Assembly: GCF_965262965.1 (NCBI RefSeq)
Contig: NZ_OZ253573.1
Location: 1,054,001 to 1,118,000, forward strand
Reading direction: 5' to 3'
Source: Poriferisodalis sp965262965
Lineage (GTDB): Bacteria; Actinomycetota; Acidimicrobiia; Acidimicrobiales; Poriferisodalaceae
DNA: 64,000 nt
Position 1 is the stretch's first letter, and each line of letters opens with the position of its first letter. Below, piece after piece: positions 17,451-26,002 of this stretch. The position numbers were made by a program, and so were the translations under genes. The notes under the pieces are model-generated. The model made no database searches and was not told the origin of the DNA. It saw nothing but the letters and a program-made list of their open reading frames with translations.

Positions 17451-18188
17451 CTAGAGAAACCGGCGGTTCAGCCGATTCGGCGGTACCTCGATCCCCAGCT
17501 CTTCGAGCAGCGGCACCGTGTCAGCGATGTACTGCCGGCGGAGGTCGGCGTTGTTCTTCTTGCGCAGGCCCCACCGCACGTACGCGTCGCCGAAATCGGA
17601 ATCAGACCGGCCGAACATGTCAAGCGCCGCCGGCCACCAGACGTGGATCCTGTCGTTGGCATCTTCCAGGCCCTCAGGTGTCTGGCAGATGAGTCGCAGA
17701 TTGCGCAGCCCGAGCGTGCAGTGGAACAACTCTTCTTTGTGCACCCGCGTGGCGATGTTGAGCAGCGGCTTGTAGGGCACACCGTCCCAGGTCTCGCCGA
17801 TGTACACACCGACCCGGTCGATCAGCGCGTGGAAGTACGACAGGTCGCAGAACGTATCCATCGACAGCCGGAACGCGTACTGCTCGATCGGTCGGTCAAC
17901 CTTGTCGACCCCCAATCCCGCCAGAATCTGGGCGTTGATGATCCCGTGCTCAACCTCTTGCTGCATCAGCTTGACCAAGAGTCCCTTGGTCGCCTCGTCC
18001 GGTGCAAGCCGGAGGCAGCGATCCCACAGCTTGGTCAGCAATTCGGTGTAGTGGGGATTCGTGCTGTTCTCGACGTGGTAGCTCAGCATCCGCACGAGCA
18101 GCTCAGCAAACTCGGCCGGCATCTCGGGATCGCCTTCGTCCCAGATTCGCTGCGGCTCTTGCGTTCGCTCCAGCGTTGCTGTGCTCAT
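17451..18188 (-). CDS. PaaA/PaaC-family ferritin-like di-iron protein
   Basis: A 245-residue all-helical protein of the phenylacetyl-CoA epoxidase (PaaA/PaaC) superfamily. Metal-ligand motifs of the ExxH type are visible: QQEVEHGIINAQ near residue 93 and HKEELFHCTLG near residue 155. Conserved helices DTFCDLSYFHALIDRVG lie between. A full PaaABCDE complex is not present, so it may be a separate oxygenase acting on another CoA ester. It heads a run of co-directional genes: small unknown, two hot-dog subunits, then two dead acyl-CoA genes. Confidence 0.8.
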   Translation of the reverse strand: MSTATLERTQEPQRIWDEGDPEMPAEFAELLVRMLSYHVENSTNPHYTELLTKLWDRCLRLAPDEATKGLLVKLMQQEVEHGIINAQILAGLGVDKVDRPIEQYAFRLSMDTFCDLSYFHALIDRVGVYIGETWDGVPYKPLLNIATRVHKEELFHCTLGLRNLRLICQTPEGLEDANDRIHVWWPAALDMFGRSDSDFGDAYVRWGLRKKNNADLRRQYIADTVPLLEELGIEVPPNRLNRRFL

Positions 18189-18254
18189 GTCACTCCCACG
18201 CCGTCAAGATCGTCAAGATCTTGGTGGCACACCACCAGCGGCACCCGAGCGTAC

Positions 18255-20138
18255 TCACCGGGTTGTCTCGGTGCCCAGATATGCAGCGCGCACTGCGGGG
18301 TCGGCCTGAACCTCATCGGGCGTGCCTACGCTGATCACCCGGCCCTGATCTAGCACGTAGATCCGGTCGCTGATGCCGGTGATGAAGTTCAGATCGTGAT
18401 CGATCACCAAGACTCCGGCATCGACCGCCGCAGCCATGTGCCGCACCCGCCGGATCATCTCGGTTGACTCGGTGTCGCTCATGCCGCTTGTGGGCTCGTC
18501 GAGGAGCAGGAAGTCCGGTGCCATTGCTGCGGCCCGCGCCAGTTCCAGGCGCCGAGCGCTGCCGTAGTCAAGTTCGCGTGCCCGGCGATCCCGTACCTGC
18601 CACAGGCCGGCTTCGGCAATGAGCGTCTCGACCGGCGGATGCGACCCCGGCCGATGTCGGGCCGCTACCCGGCTCGCCAATTCCACGTTCTGGCGTACCG
18701 TCAGCGCCCCGAACAGCCGCAGGTTCTGGAAGGTGCGCACGAGACCGGCACGGGCAATCGTGTGACTCGGCTCGCCGGAAAAGTCCCGATCGCCGACCCC
18801 GAAACGTCCCGCTGTGGGTTCGACAATGCCAGTGATCACGTTCACGAGCGTTGTCTTGCCCGCACCGTTGGGACCGATCAATCCCACCACTTCATCAGGT
18901 GCGACGGTGAGGCCAGCACCGTCAAGCGCCCGGAAGCCGCCGAAGTCCACTGCGAGATCATGGACCTCAAGCGCTGGGCCTCGACGTTCCACCTCGACAC
19001 CCAAGCCCACCGGCGCAATCTCCGCCAGCGGTTCGGGCATCTGCTCTTCGGGCTGACGACGCTTCCAGCGACGCCACAGCCAGGCATCCAGCTCCCAGTC
19101 GCCTAGGAGGCCATCCGAACGGAAGATCATGAAGCCGAGCATTGCCAGGCCCAAAAAGACCGTCTGAAGGTTCTCGCGGAATATCCAATCCAGCGGTCCG
19201 GTGTCGAGATTGAGTCCGAACAACTCAAAGCCGTCTTGCCCGAGGCGCCGGGCCAGTTCGCGCCCGACCGTCATCACCGCAACGCCGACGAGCGCTCCAG
19301 TGACGCTGTTGCGGCCACCCACAATCAGCATGGTCAGCGTCAGCAGCGTGTAGCTGAAGAAGAAATTGTCGGGAAGGATCGAGCCGTTCTCATACACCCG
19401 CAGCGACGACCCGGCGCTGACAACAACTACCGAGATGAGCAGCGCCGCGGTCTGCTGCACCAGCGGGTTCACACCCATGGCGCGTGCCGCCAAGTTGTCC
19501 TCGCGCGCAGCAACTGCAAGCTTGCCGCTGCGGCTCTGCGCATAGAGCCGGGCAACGATCAACGCTGCCAGCAAGCAGCCATAAATCGGCAGTCTGCTGT
19601 CGAGCGCAGCCCCGACCTTGAACGTGAGACCTGCACGGTCGCCACCAGTGAGATCAGGCCAGTTGCGGGCCACCTCATGGGTGACGAACAGCAGGGCCAA
19701 GGTGATCACGGTGGCCGCGACAGCACCCGATTCCGCGCCTGAGCGTGCCAATCCGATGCCCACGACGAGCGCCACCGCCACCGTCACCCCGATGGCCACG
19801 GCAACGGCCAACGCCGGGTGCAGCAGGACTTCGTGCAGCCCGAACGGGGCATCGGAAATGCGCTTGAGCTTCTCTTCAGGGCTGATGGCAAGAATCGCAA
19901 ACGTGTAGCCGGCGATTGCGCCGAAACCGATGTGGCCGAACGACAGCACACCTGTGTTGCCGACGTAGATCTGGATGCCGAGCACGATGATGGCGTCGAT
20001 CAGCATGACCGTCACCAGACGTTCGGCAGCTCTGCCTTGCAGGCTCTGGTAGAAGAGTCCGCCCGCCAGGAAAACGGTGAAGAGCGCGGCGGATCCCATA
20101 ATCGGGAAGCCGACATCGCGTCCGAAGCGAGGAAACAT
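18255..20138 (-). CDS. livM-livG: Branched-chain amino-acid-type ABC importer: LivM permease fused to LivG ATPase
   Basis: Single 627-residue polypeptide. Residues 1-370 are a LivM permease with about eight to ten membrane segments and the family signature GNTGVLSFGHIGFGAIAGY; AREDNLAARAMGVN is the coupling-helix region. From about residue 390 follows a LivG ATPase: Walker A GPNGAGKTT, Q-loop RTFQNLRLFG, signature LDYGSARRLELARA (an unusual form of LSYGQQR), Walker B FLLLDEPTSGM and the switch His in IDHDLNF. These are usually two genes. Start codon overlaps the end of livH. Confidence 0.93.
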   Translation of the reverse strand: MFPRFGRDVGFPIMGSAALFTVFLAGGLFYQSLQGRAAERLVTVMLIDAIIVLGIQIYVGNTGVLSFGHIGFGAIAGYTFAILAISPEEKLKRISDAPFGLHEVLLHPALAVAVAIGVTVAVALVVGIGLARSGAESGAVAATVITLALLFVTHEVARNWPDLTGGDRAGLTFKVGAALDSRLPIYGCLLAALIVARLYAQSRSGKLAVAAREDNLAARAMGVNPLVQQTAALLISVVVVSAGSSLRVYENGSILPDNFFFSYTLLTLTMLIVGGRNSVTGALVGVAVMTVGRELARRLGQDGFELFGLNLDTGPLDWIFRENLQTVFLGLAMLGFMIFRSDGLLGDWELDAWLWRRWKRRQPEEQMPEPLAEIAPVGLGVEVERRGPALEVHDLAVDFGGFRALDGAGLTVAPDEVVGLIGPNGAGKTTLVNVITGIVEPTAGRFGVGDRDFSGEPSHTIARAGLVRTFQNLRLFGALTVRQNVELASRVAARHRPGSHPPVETLIAEAGLWQVRDRRARELDYGSARRLELARAAAMAPDFLLLDEPTSGMSDTESTEMIRRVRHMAAAVDAGVLVIDHDLNFITGISDRIYVLDQGRVISVGTPDEVQADPAVRAAYLGTETTR

Positions 20139-21025
20139 CAGACCCGTTCGGCTCGCGCCACGGTGATGAGGCCCTGCGGCCTGAAGATGAACAGCAGGGC
20201 GATCAGCAAGAACACCACACCTTCGGTGAGGCTGGCGACGCTGTCGGGCAGGCGTGAGCGCAACAGCACTTCCGCCAAGCCCAGCGCCAGGCCGCCGATA
20301 ACCGCCCCTCGGAGACTGCCGAGACCGCCGATGAGTGCCGCCAGAACGCCCTTGAGCATGGGACCGATGCCAGCGGTGGGGTTGATGCTGCCGGCCCGCA
20401 TCAGCCAGAACACCCCAGCGATGCCGGCCAGCAGTCCCGACAGGGCGAAAGCACCCCGAATCACGGTGTCAGAACGCACGCCCATCAGCCGGGCGGTGTC
20501 GAAGTCGGCCGCAGCGGCGCGCAGTGACAGCCCGAACATGGTTCGTTGCAGCAGCAGGGTGGTGCCGATCAGCGTGAGCAGGGTCACCACGATGACGACC
20601 GTGTCGAACACCTCGATCCGCAGCGGCCCGACCGAGTAGGTGTTCGTCACCCACGTGGGCCTCGCGAACGGCTTCACCGAGGCCGACACATACAGCAAGA
20701 AGATCGCGGAAATCACGAAGTGCACGCCGAAGGAGGTGAGCAGCAGCGTGAAGTCTGAGCTTCCTCGCACACGGGAGAAGGCGACCCGCTCGATCACCAG
20801 CGAGGTCAGCACTGCGCTCACCACAATCAGCGGTGCCACCACGAACCAAGGCCAGTCGCGACCGAGGGTCCACAGCGCCACGTAGCCCCCGACGGTGATG
20901 AGTTCGCCGTGGGCGAAATTCAGCAGGTGCATGACGCCGAACACGACGGCCACGCCCAGCGCAAGCAGTGCGTAAATGCTGCCCCGGCCAAGACCGTCGA
21001 TGAGGTTCTGCGCCAGCTCGGTCAC
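20138..21025 (-). CDS. livH: Branched-chain amino-acid-type ABC permease LivH
   Basis: A 295-residue inner-membrane permease with about eight hydrophobic segments. Family signatures are LIDGLGRGSIYALLALGVAVVFGV, LLNFAHGELI and the coupling region RAAAADFDTARLMGV. IGGLGSLRGAVIGGL is the conserved late loop. It pairs with the LivM half of the next protein. The reading frame overlaps livF by four bases upstream and livM-livG by one base downstream, so translation is coupled. Confidence 0.93.
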   Translation of the reverse strand: MTELAQNLIDGLGRGSIYALLALGVAVVFGVMHLLNFAHGELITVGGYVALWTLGRDWPWFVVAPLIVVSAVLTSLVIERVAFSRVRGSSDFTLLLTSFGVHFVISAIFLLYVSASVKPFARPTWVTNTYSVGPLRIEVFDTVVIVVTLLTLIGTTLLLQRTMFGLSLRAAAADFDTARLMGVRSDTVIRGAFALSGLLAGIAGVFWLMRAGSINPTAGIGPMLKGVLAALIGGLGSLRGAVIGGLALGLAEVLLRSRLPDSVASLTEGVVFLLIALLFIFRPQGLITVARAERV

Positions 21026-21783
21026 CCCGCGCTGCCCCCATGTGACTCGCCGGCGGCCCGCAGCCCGCCCTCGGCGGGCACTTCGGGCCCGACGAACGTG
21101 TCGAACAAATCCTCTCGTTGGCTCAGCTCAGCGCCCGTGCCCGCGGCCACCACCTCGCCGCTTCGCAGCACGTACGCATGGTCAGACACAGCCAGCATTC
21201 GTGCTGCGTTCTGTTCCACAACGAGCATCGTGCGGCCCTGGTCGCGCAACGTGGCGATCAACTCGAACACCAGGTCGACCAGCGCCGGAGCGAGGCCCAG
21301 CGAGGGTTCGTCCATCATCAGCAACCGAGGAGCCGACATCAGCGCTCGCCCAATGGCCAGTTGCTGTGCCTCGCCCCCCGACAGATAACCGGCCGAAACA
21401 TCCCGCTTCTCCCGCAACACCGGAAAGCGTTCGCACATCTCATCGAGCAGTTCTGCTCGATTCGCTGCGGGCACCGTCACCCCGCCGATCTTCAGGTTCT
21501 CCTCCACGGTGAGATCGGCGAAGATGCGACGGTGCTCAGGCACGAGCGCCACTCCCAAACGCAGCAACTTCTCAGGCGAGTGGCCCGTGATGTCGCTGCC
21601 CTCAAGAGTGACGCGGCCTTCGGCCGGGGCCATCAGCCCGGCGATGGTCGACAGGAGCGTGGTCTTGCCCGCGCCGTTGGGCCCGATGAGGCCGACGACC
21701 TCACCGGACCCGACGCTCAGGGTCGCGCCACGCAATGCCGCTATCGAGCCGTACCGAGCGGTGAGGCCTTCGACTTCGAGCAT
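21022..21783 (-). CDS. livF: ABC importer ATPase LivF
   Basis: A 253-residue nucleotide-binding subunit. Walker A is GPNGAGKTT near residue 35, Q-loop LVPEHRRIFADLTVEENL, ABC signature LSGGEAQQLAIGRAL, Walker B LLMMDEPSLGLAP and switch His is replaced by Gln in VVEQNA, which is normal for LivF. The ATG at 21783 is followed by LEVEGLTARYGSIAAL. Second gene of the Liv operon after the binding protein. Confidence 0.93.
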   Translation of the reverse strand: MLEVEGLTARYGSIAALRGATLSVGSGEVVGLIGPNGAGKTTLLSTIAGLMAPAEGRVTLEGSDITGHSPEKLLRLGVALVPEHRRIFADLTVEENLKIGGVTVPAANRAELLDEMCERFPVLREKRDVSAGYLSGGEAQQLAIGRALMSAPRLLMMDEPSLGLAPALVDLVFELIATLRDQGRTMLVVEQNAARMLAVSDHAYVLRSGEVVAAGTGAELSQREDLFDTFVGPEVPAEGGLRAAGESHGGSAG

Positions 21784-21842
21784 GGAGATCGCGAGTCCAC
21801 CGCGTCCGGCGCTGTACCCGCTACTCCGGCGCTCAAGCGGAC

Positions 21843-23120
21843 TCAGTCAATCGTGGCGACGAGAACGTCCTCGCCATTTACGATGCGGTTGATCGGCACT
21901 GCCTTCGGCGGAATGCCATTCGTGCCCTTATAGGTGATCTCGCCCGACAGTCCCGGGAATTCAGAGAGCTGCTTGACGGCCTCGCCGATCTCGGCCGTGT
22001 CGTCGCAGCCGCAGTCGAGCATCCCCTGGATGCCGACGAACATCGAGTCGACGTACAGCGCCATGAAGCCACGGCTCTCGAGTGCCTCGCCCTTGACGGC
22101 CTCGAACGCGGCGAGCATGGAATCGATCCGGTCGCCCGCAGTGATGCTCGTGTGCGGCGTATGGGCGATGCCCTCGTTGTTCGCCTCGACCTGGATGCCG
22201 GTGGCGTCCAAGGCGTCGGTGCCGATGTAGGTCAGGCCGTCAAGATCTTGGCCTTCGAGTTGCCCACGCAGGGCCGTTACCTGGAATCCCAATGCGGCCG
22301 AGAAGACGACTTCGTTGTTCTGTGAGATCTGAGCGATCTCGTTCACCTGCGACGAGAAATCGGTGTCGCCAGCCCACACGTAGGTCTGGACGCTGACCAC
22401 CTCGCCGCCGCCTGCTTCGAATGCGGCGATGAATGCGTCAGGGTTGACGCCGGTGTAGGGAATGCCTGCGCCTTCGGTGAACACGATTGCCCTGGTGATG
22501 CCCTCGCCGAGCGCCCACTTGGCCGCAGCGCCCGACATCTGGTGGTCGTCGAAGGTGACCAGATACGAGTTGATCGAGGCATCCGCCAACGTCGGCTCGG
22601 TTGATGCCGCCACGAACAGCGGAACATTGCCGCCCGTGGTCTGCAGAATCGGCAGCGCGAAGTCAGCGAACGGCGGCCCGATGAGGAAGTGTGCGCCCCA
22701 ATCGAGCAGATCTTCGGTGGCGAGCGCAGCGTCTTCACCGACTTCGGAAACCCGCACTTCCACTGGCCTGCCGTTGAATCCGCCGCGGCAGTTCGCGAGT
22801 TCCGCGACGTACGGCACCACCTTGGAGCCGGGGATGTCGACGAATCCGACGACGTCGCTGAAGTCCATCGCCATGCCCACCCGGATCGGATCGCCCGTCG
22901 GCGCTTCTTCACAGTTGGCGAGATCGGCGCTCAAGATGTGGTCGATGTCGATGCTGGTCATCGTGACAGCAGCAGCCGGTGCTTCGGTTGCAGCCGGCGC
23001 TTCGGTTGCAGCCGGTGCTTCGCTGGCAGCCGGCTCGGCCTCCGTGGTGTCGTCGTCGCTGCCGCATGCGGCGCCGAGCAGCGCAAAAACAGCCAGCAAA
23101 GCCAAGATGCGTCGTTTCAT
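21843..23120 (-). CDS. livK: ABC importer substrate-binding lipoprotein (LivK/amide-binding type)
   Basis: Periplasm-facing or surface lipoprotein of 425 residues. The signal ends in the lipobox LLGAAC at residues 14-19, followed by an acidic SDDDTTEAE linker and repeats of the unit APAATE. The mature part is a type I periplasmic-binding fold: GDPIRVGMAMDFSDV, RVSEVGEDAALATEDLL, FIAAFEAGGGEVVSVQ and IGTDALDATGIQ. Ligand unknown; nearby glutamine-synthetase-like and P450 genes suggest an amine or amino acid-like nutrient rather than plain leucine. First gene of the Liv operon. Confidence 0.9.
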   Translation of the reverse strand: MKRRILALLAVFALLGAACGSDDDTTEAEPAASEAPAATEAPAATEAPAAAVTMTSIDIDHILSADLANCEEAPTGDPIRVGMAMDFSDVVGFVDIPGSKVVPYVAELANCRGGFNGRPVEVRVSEVGEDAALATEDLLDWGAHFLIGPPFADFALPILQTTGGNVPLFVAASTEPTLADASINSYLVTFDDHQMSGAAAKWALGEGITRAIVFTEGAGIPYTGVNPDAFIAAFEAGGGEVVSVQTYVWAGDTDFSSQVNEIAQISQNNEVVFSAALGFQVTALRGQLEGQDLDGLTYIGTDALDATGIQVEANNEGIAHTPHTSITAGDRIDSMLAAFEAVKGEALESRGFMALYVDSMFVGIQGMLDCGCDDTAEIGEAVKQLSEFPGLSGEITYKGTNGIPPKAVPINRIVNGEDVLVATID

Positions 23121-23210
23121 AGTGAGACCTTCCGGTGGATCGGGTCGATGCTACCCCTCTACTGCGACACCCTTGGATAGCTTCTGCAGGGCAATTCGGA
23201 GGTAATCGCC

Positions 23211-24515
23211 ATGGCCAATGAACGCGTTCGCATGCTGTGGCCCGACCACCTCGGTCTTGCACGGGGCAAGTACCTCCCGGTCGCCTTCGCCCATGAAGGC
23301 ACCGGCCATGCGGCAGCCGTGTTCAGCCTCGCCTATGACCGCTCGTTCGTGGCCGCGCCTGGATCGGGGGTGCTCGACGGATTTCCCGACATGCATGCCA
23401 CCTTCGACCCCGCCGATCTGCGACCGGGCTGGGAAGACGACCGCACCAAAGTGGCGGTGTGCGACCTCTCCCAGGGGGGTGAGCCGTTCCGCTACTCGGC
23501 CAGGTACGCCTTGCGCAAAGCGATTGCCGACTGGGAGGCGCTGGGCTACCGCCCTATGGTCGGCATCGAGTTCGAGGCCTACGTGCTCGAGCTCACTGAC
23601 GAGGATGGCTGGCAGCGCTGGGACACACCCGGGTCGTATGTCTACGGCACCGGTCGTTTCGTCGATCCGGTCGGCTTGATCGACGAGATTGTCGACCTCG
23701 CAGCCGGCAGCGACATCGTGCTCGAATCGGTGAACGCCGAGTTCGACTCCGGCCAATTCGAGCTGACGCTTCGCTACAGCGATGGGCTGCGGGCCGCCGA
23801 CGATGCGTTCCTGTTCAAAGTGCTTGCCCGCGAGTGCGCGCTCAACCACGGCTTACGGCTCACGTTGTTGGGCAAGCCGTACGAGCAGTTCGAGGGCAAC
23901 GGCGTCCACGTCAACTTCTCGCTGGTGGACGCAAACGGGGCGAACGCGCTGGTCGATACCAGCACCGACGACGGGCTGTCCGAATTGGCGAAGTCATGCT
24001 TGGCCGGGCTGTGTGCCCACCATCAGGGGCTCACGGCGCTGTGCGCCCCGACGGTGAACGCGTACCGGCGCTTGCGGCCGTTCACGTTCAGCGGTCGGCG
24101 GGCCAATTGGGGCTACGACCACCGGGTGGTCGGCACCCGCGTGCCGCCCGAGCGGGCCGAACGCACCCGCATCGAATCCCGCCTCGCAGATGGCACCTGC
24201 AACATCCACACGGCAATTTCCGCTGTGCTGCAGGCAGCGCGCCTCGGTGTGGTCGACGACATCGAATGCCCCGAGCCCGAGACCAATGACGGCATGGACG
24301 CCTGGAACACTGAGGTCACCTCAGCGCTGAACCTCGCGGATGCCCTGGCTGATCTGCGAGCCGACACGGCCCTCGCCGAGGCGGTGAGCAGCGACCTCGT
24401 GGACAACTTCTTGGCCATCAAGGACGCCGAATGGGACCGCTACGTGGTGGCCGTGGGCGAGCCCTCCGACGAGATCAGCGAATGGGAGATCAGCGAGTAC
24501 CTGCCCTTCCACTGA
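23211..24515 (+). CDS. Glutamine-synthetase-like gamma-glutamyl ligase (A)
   Basis: A 434-residue protein of the GlnA-like (PuuA/GlnT) group. It has the beta-grasp N-terminus (MLWPDHLGLARGKYLPV), a catalytic Glu in IEFEAYVLE, Glu in FDSGQFELTLRYSDGLRAAD, the ATP/ammonia region APTVNAYRRLRPFTF and NWG, and the late RIESRLADGTCN. Members ligate glutamate to ammonia or amines. Several positions differ from housekeeping GlnA (short N-terminus, no adenylylation loop), so an amine substrate is likely. Divergent from livK and convergent with a second paralog. Confidence 0.85.
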   Translation: MANERVRMLWPDHLGLARGKYLPVAFAHEGTGHAAAVFSLAYDRSFVAAPGSGVLDGFPDMHATFDPADLRPGWEDDRTKVAVCDLSQGGEPFRYSARYALRKAIADWEALGYRPMVGIEFEAYVLELTDEDGWQRWDTPGSYVYGTGRFVDPVGLIDEIVDLAAGSDIVLESVNAEFDSGQFELTLRYSDGLRAADDAFLFKVLARECALNHGLRLTLLGKPYEQFEGNGVHVNFSLVDANGANALVDTSTDDGLSELAKSCLAGLCAHHQGLTALCAPTVNAYRRLRPFTFSGRRANWGYDHRVVGTRVPPERAERTRIESRLADGTCNIHTAISAVLQAARLGVVDDIECPEPETNDGMDAWNTEVTSALNLADALADLRADTALAEAVSSDLVDNFLAIKDAEWDRYVVAVGEPSDEISEWEISEYLPFH

Positions 24516-24584
24516 GCTCGCCGTCGCCGCTCGCCGTTGCCGCCAGCCGATGCCAACGGGGCGAAATCAAGCGGACAGCGCCGG

Positions 24585-25922
24585 TCAGGTGAACTCGAGG
24601 TAGCGCTCGCGCTCCCAGTCGGAGACGTCGTCGCCGGCGGGGTCGCAGCCTGCATCGACGAAGTTCTCCAGCTCGGCGTTGGCCATCAGCAAGAAGTTCG
24701 TCGAGAACTCCTCTCCCAACGCAGCCGCCAGTGCGCTGCCCTCGTACGCGGCGATGCCGTCCGCGGCGTTCGCGGGCAGCGGCACCGCGTCACCTGGATC
24801 GTCGTACTTGTCGCCGTCGCTCATCGGTCCCGGATCCAGCTCACGCTCAAGCCCGTTCGCGCCTGCCGCGAGCAAGCCCGCGATCATGAGATACGGATTG
24901 GCGTCAGATCCGGGCGCTCGGTACTCGACGCGGTTCGCGTTGCCCGCACCCACGGTGCAGCGGCACATCACCGACCGGTTGTCGAGCCCCCAATGCACGT
25001 GTGTGGGGGCAAAGGTGTACGGCCGCACACGCTTGTAGCCGTTCGGCACCGGGCTGCCGAGCAGCGACAGCGCAGCGGCGTTGTCGAGCTGGCCAGCAAG
25101 CCAGTGCGACATCGTGGCATCGGGTGCGTCCTGCGACGACGCGAACACGTTGCCTCCGCCAGCAGTCAGGCTCGTGTGCACGTGCATCCCGCTGCCTGAC
25201 GGCTCGGTCCACGGCTTGGGCATGAACGTGGCCTTCAGCCCAGTCTCTTCGGCGATCTCCTTGACGATGCTCTTGTAGAGCGCCGTGTTGTCGGCGGTGG
25301 TCATGGCATCGGCGTGGGCCACGTTGATCTCGATCTGACCCGGTCCGTACTCGGAGTTCGAAGATTCGACCGGTATCCCGGCGTCGATCATTGCGAGACG
25401 CATGGCCAGCAGCACGGTTTCGAGATCGCCCCGGTCGGTCAGCGAGGAGTACTGAATGTGACTCTGCACGTGCGACCAGTCCGCCTCGCAGAGGTAGAAC
25501 TCCATCTCGGTGGCTACCACTGGGCTGTAGCCGAGCGCTTCGCATCGCTCGATCTGGCGCGCCAGCACGGTGCGCGGGGCTATTGGGTGCAACTTGTGCG
25601 ACGGATCGAGGCTGTCGGAGAACACCAGCGCGTAACCAGGTCGGTGCCCGAAGAGCCGCAGTGTGCCGAGATCGGGAACAAGGTGGGTGTCGAGGAAGCC
25701 TTTGGCCATGTTGATGTAGGGGCTGTCGACGAGGTCGTTGTGCAGGTCGAAGATGTAGATGGCATCGGCAAGATGGCAGCCGTTCTCCGCTGCGGACGCA
25801 AGGAAGTGGTCCACGGGAAAGCGCTTGCCGCGCAGGTGCCCGTAGGTGTCGACGATGGCGACCTCGACGGTGTGCACTGCGGCAGAGCGCAGCGCGCTCT
25901 CCGTCTCGGCAAGGGTGCTCAT
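24585..25922 (-). CDS. Glutamine-synthetase-like gamma-glutamyl ligase (B)
   Basis: A 445-residue paralog of the preceding ligase. Motifs: VDTYGHLRGKRFP in the beta-grasp domain, ATEMEFYLCE, NSEYGPGQIEINVAHADAM, PWTEPSGSGMHVHTSL, NGYKRVRPYTFAPTHVHWG and VEYRAPGSDANPYL. The GSGMHVH element, for glutamate binding, is cleaner than in ligase A. The ATG at 25922 follows a CAGGAGAC ribosome site. Two ligases beside P450s and an amidotransferase recall gamma-glutamylated-intermediate pathways such as the Puu route for putrescine. The substrate here is unknown. Confidence 0.87.
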   Translation of the reverse strand: MSTLAETESALRSAAVHTVEVAIVDTYGHLRGKRFPVDHFLASAAENGCHLADAIYIFDLHNDLVDSPYINMAKGFLDTHLVPDLGTLRLFGHRPGYALVFSDSLDPSHKLHPIAPRTVLARQIERCEALGYSPVVATEMEFYLCEADWSHVQSHIQYSSLTDRGDLETVLLAMRLAMIDAGIPVESSNSEYGPGQIEINVAHADAMTTADNTALYKSIVKEIAEETGLKATFMPKPWTEPSGSGMHVHTSLTAGGGNVFASSQDAPDATMSHWLAGQLDNAAALSLLGSPVPNGYKRVRPYTFAPTHVHWGLDNRSVMCRCTVGAGNANRVEYRAPGSDANPYLMIAGLLAAGANGLERELDPGPMSDGDKYDDPGDAVPLPANAADGIAAYEGSALAAALGEEFSTNFLLMANAELENFVDAGCDPAGDDVSDWERERYLEFT

Positions 25923-26002
25923 GCTTTGTCTCCTGGGTCGTGTTCGGGTGCGGTGGTCGCAGTTGGTCTGCCCGGAGGCGGGCACAGACTTACCATTCGC
26001 CT

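Noticed and set aside
22975..23040. Short tandem repeats in livK as a possible regulatory or CRISPR-like array
   Set aside because: They encode the APAATE linker after the lipobox. Ordinary low-complexity lipoprotein linker.
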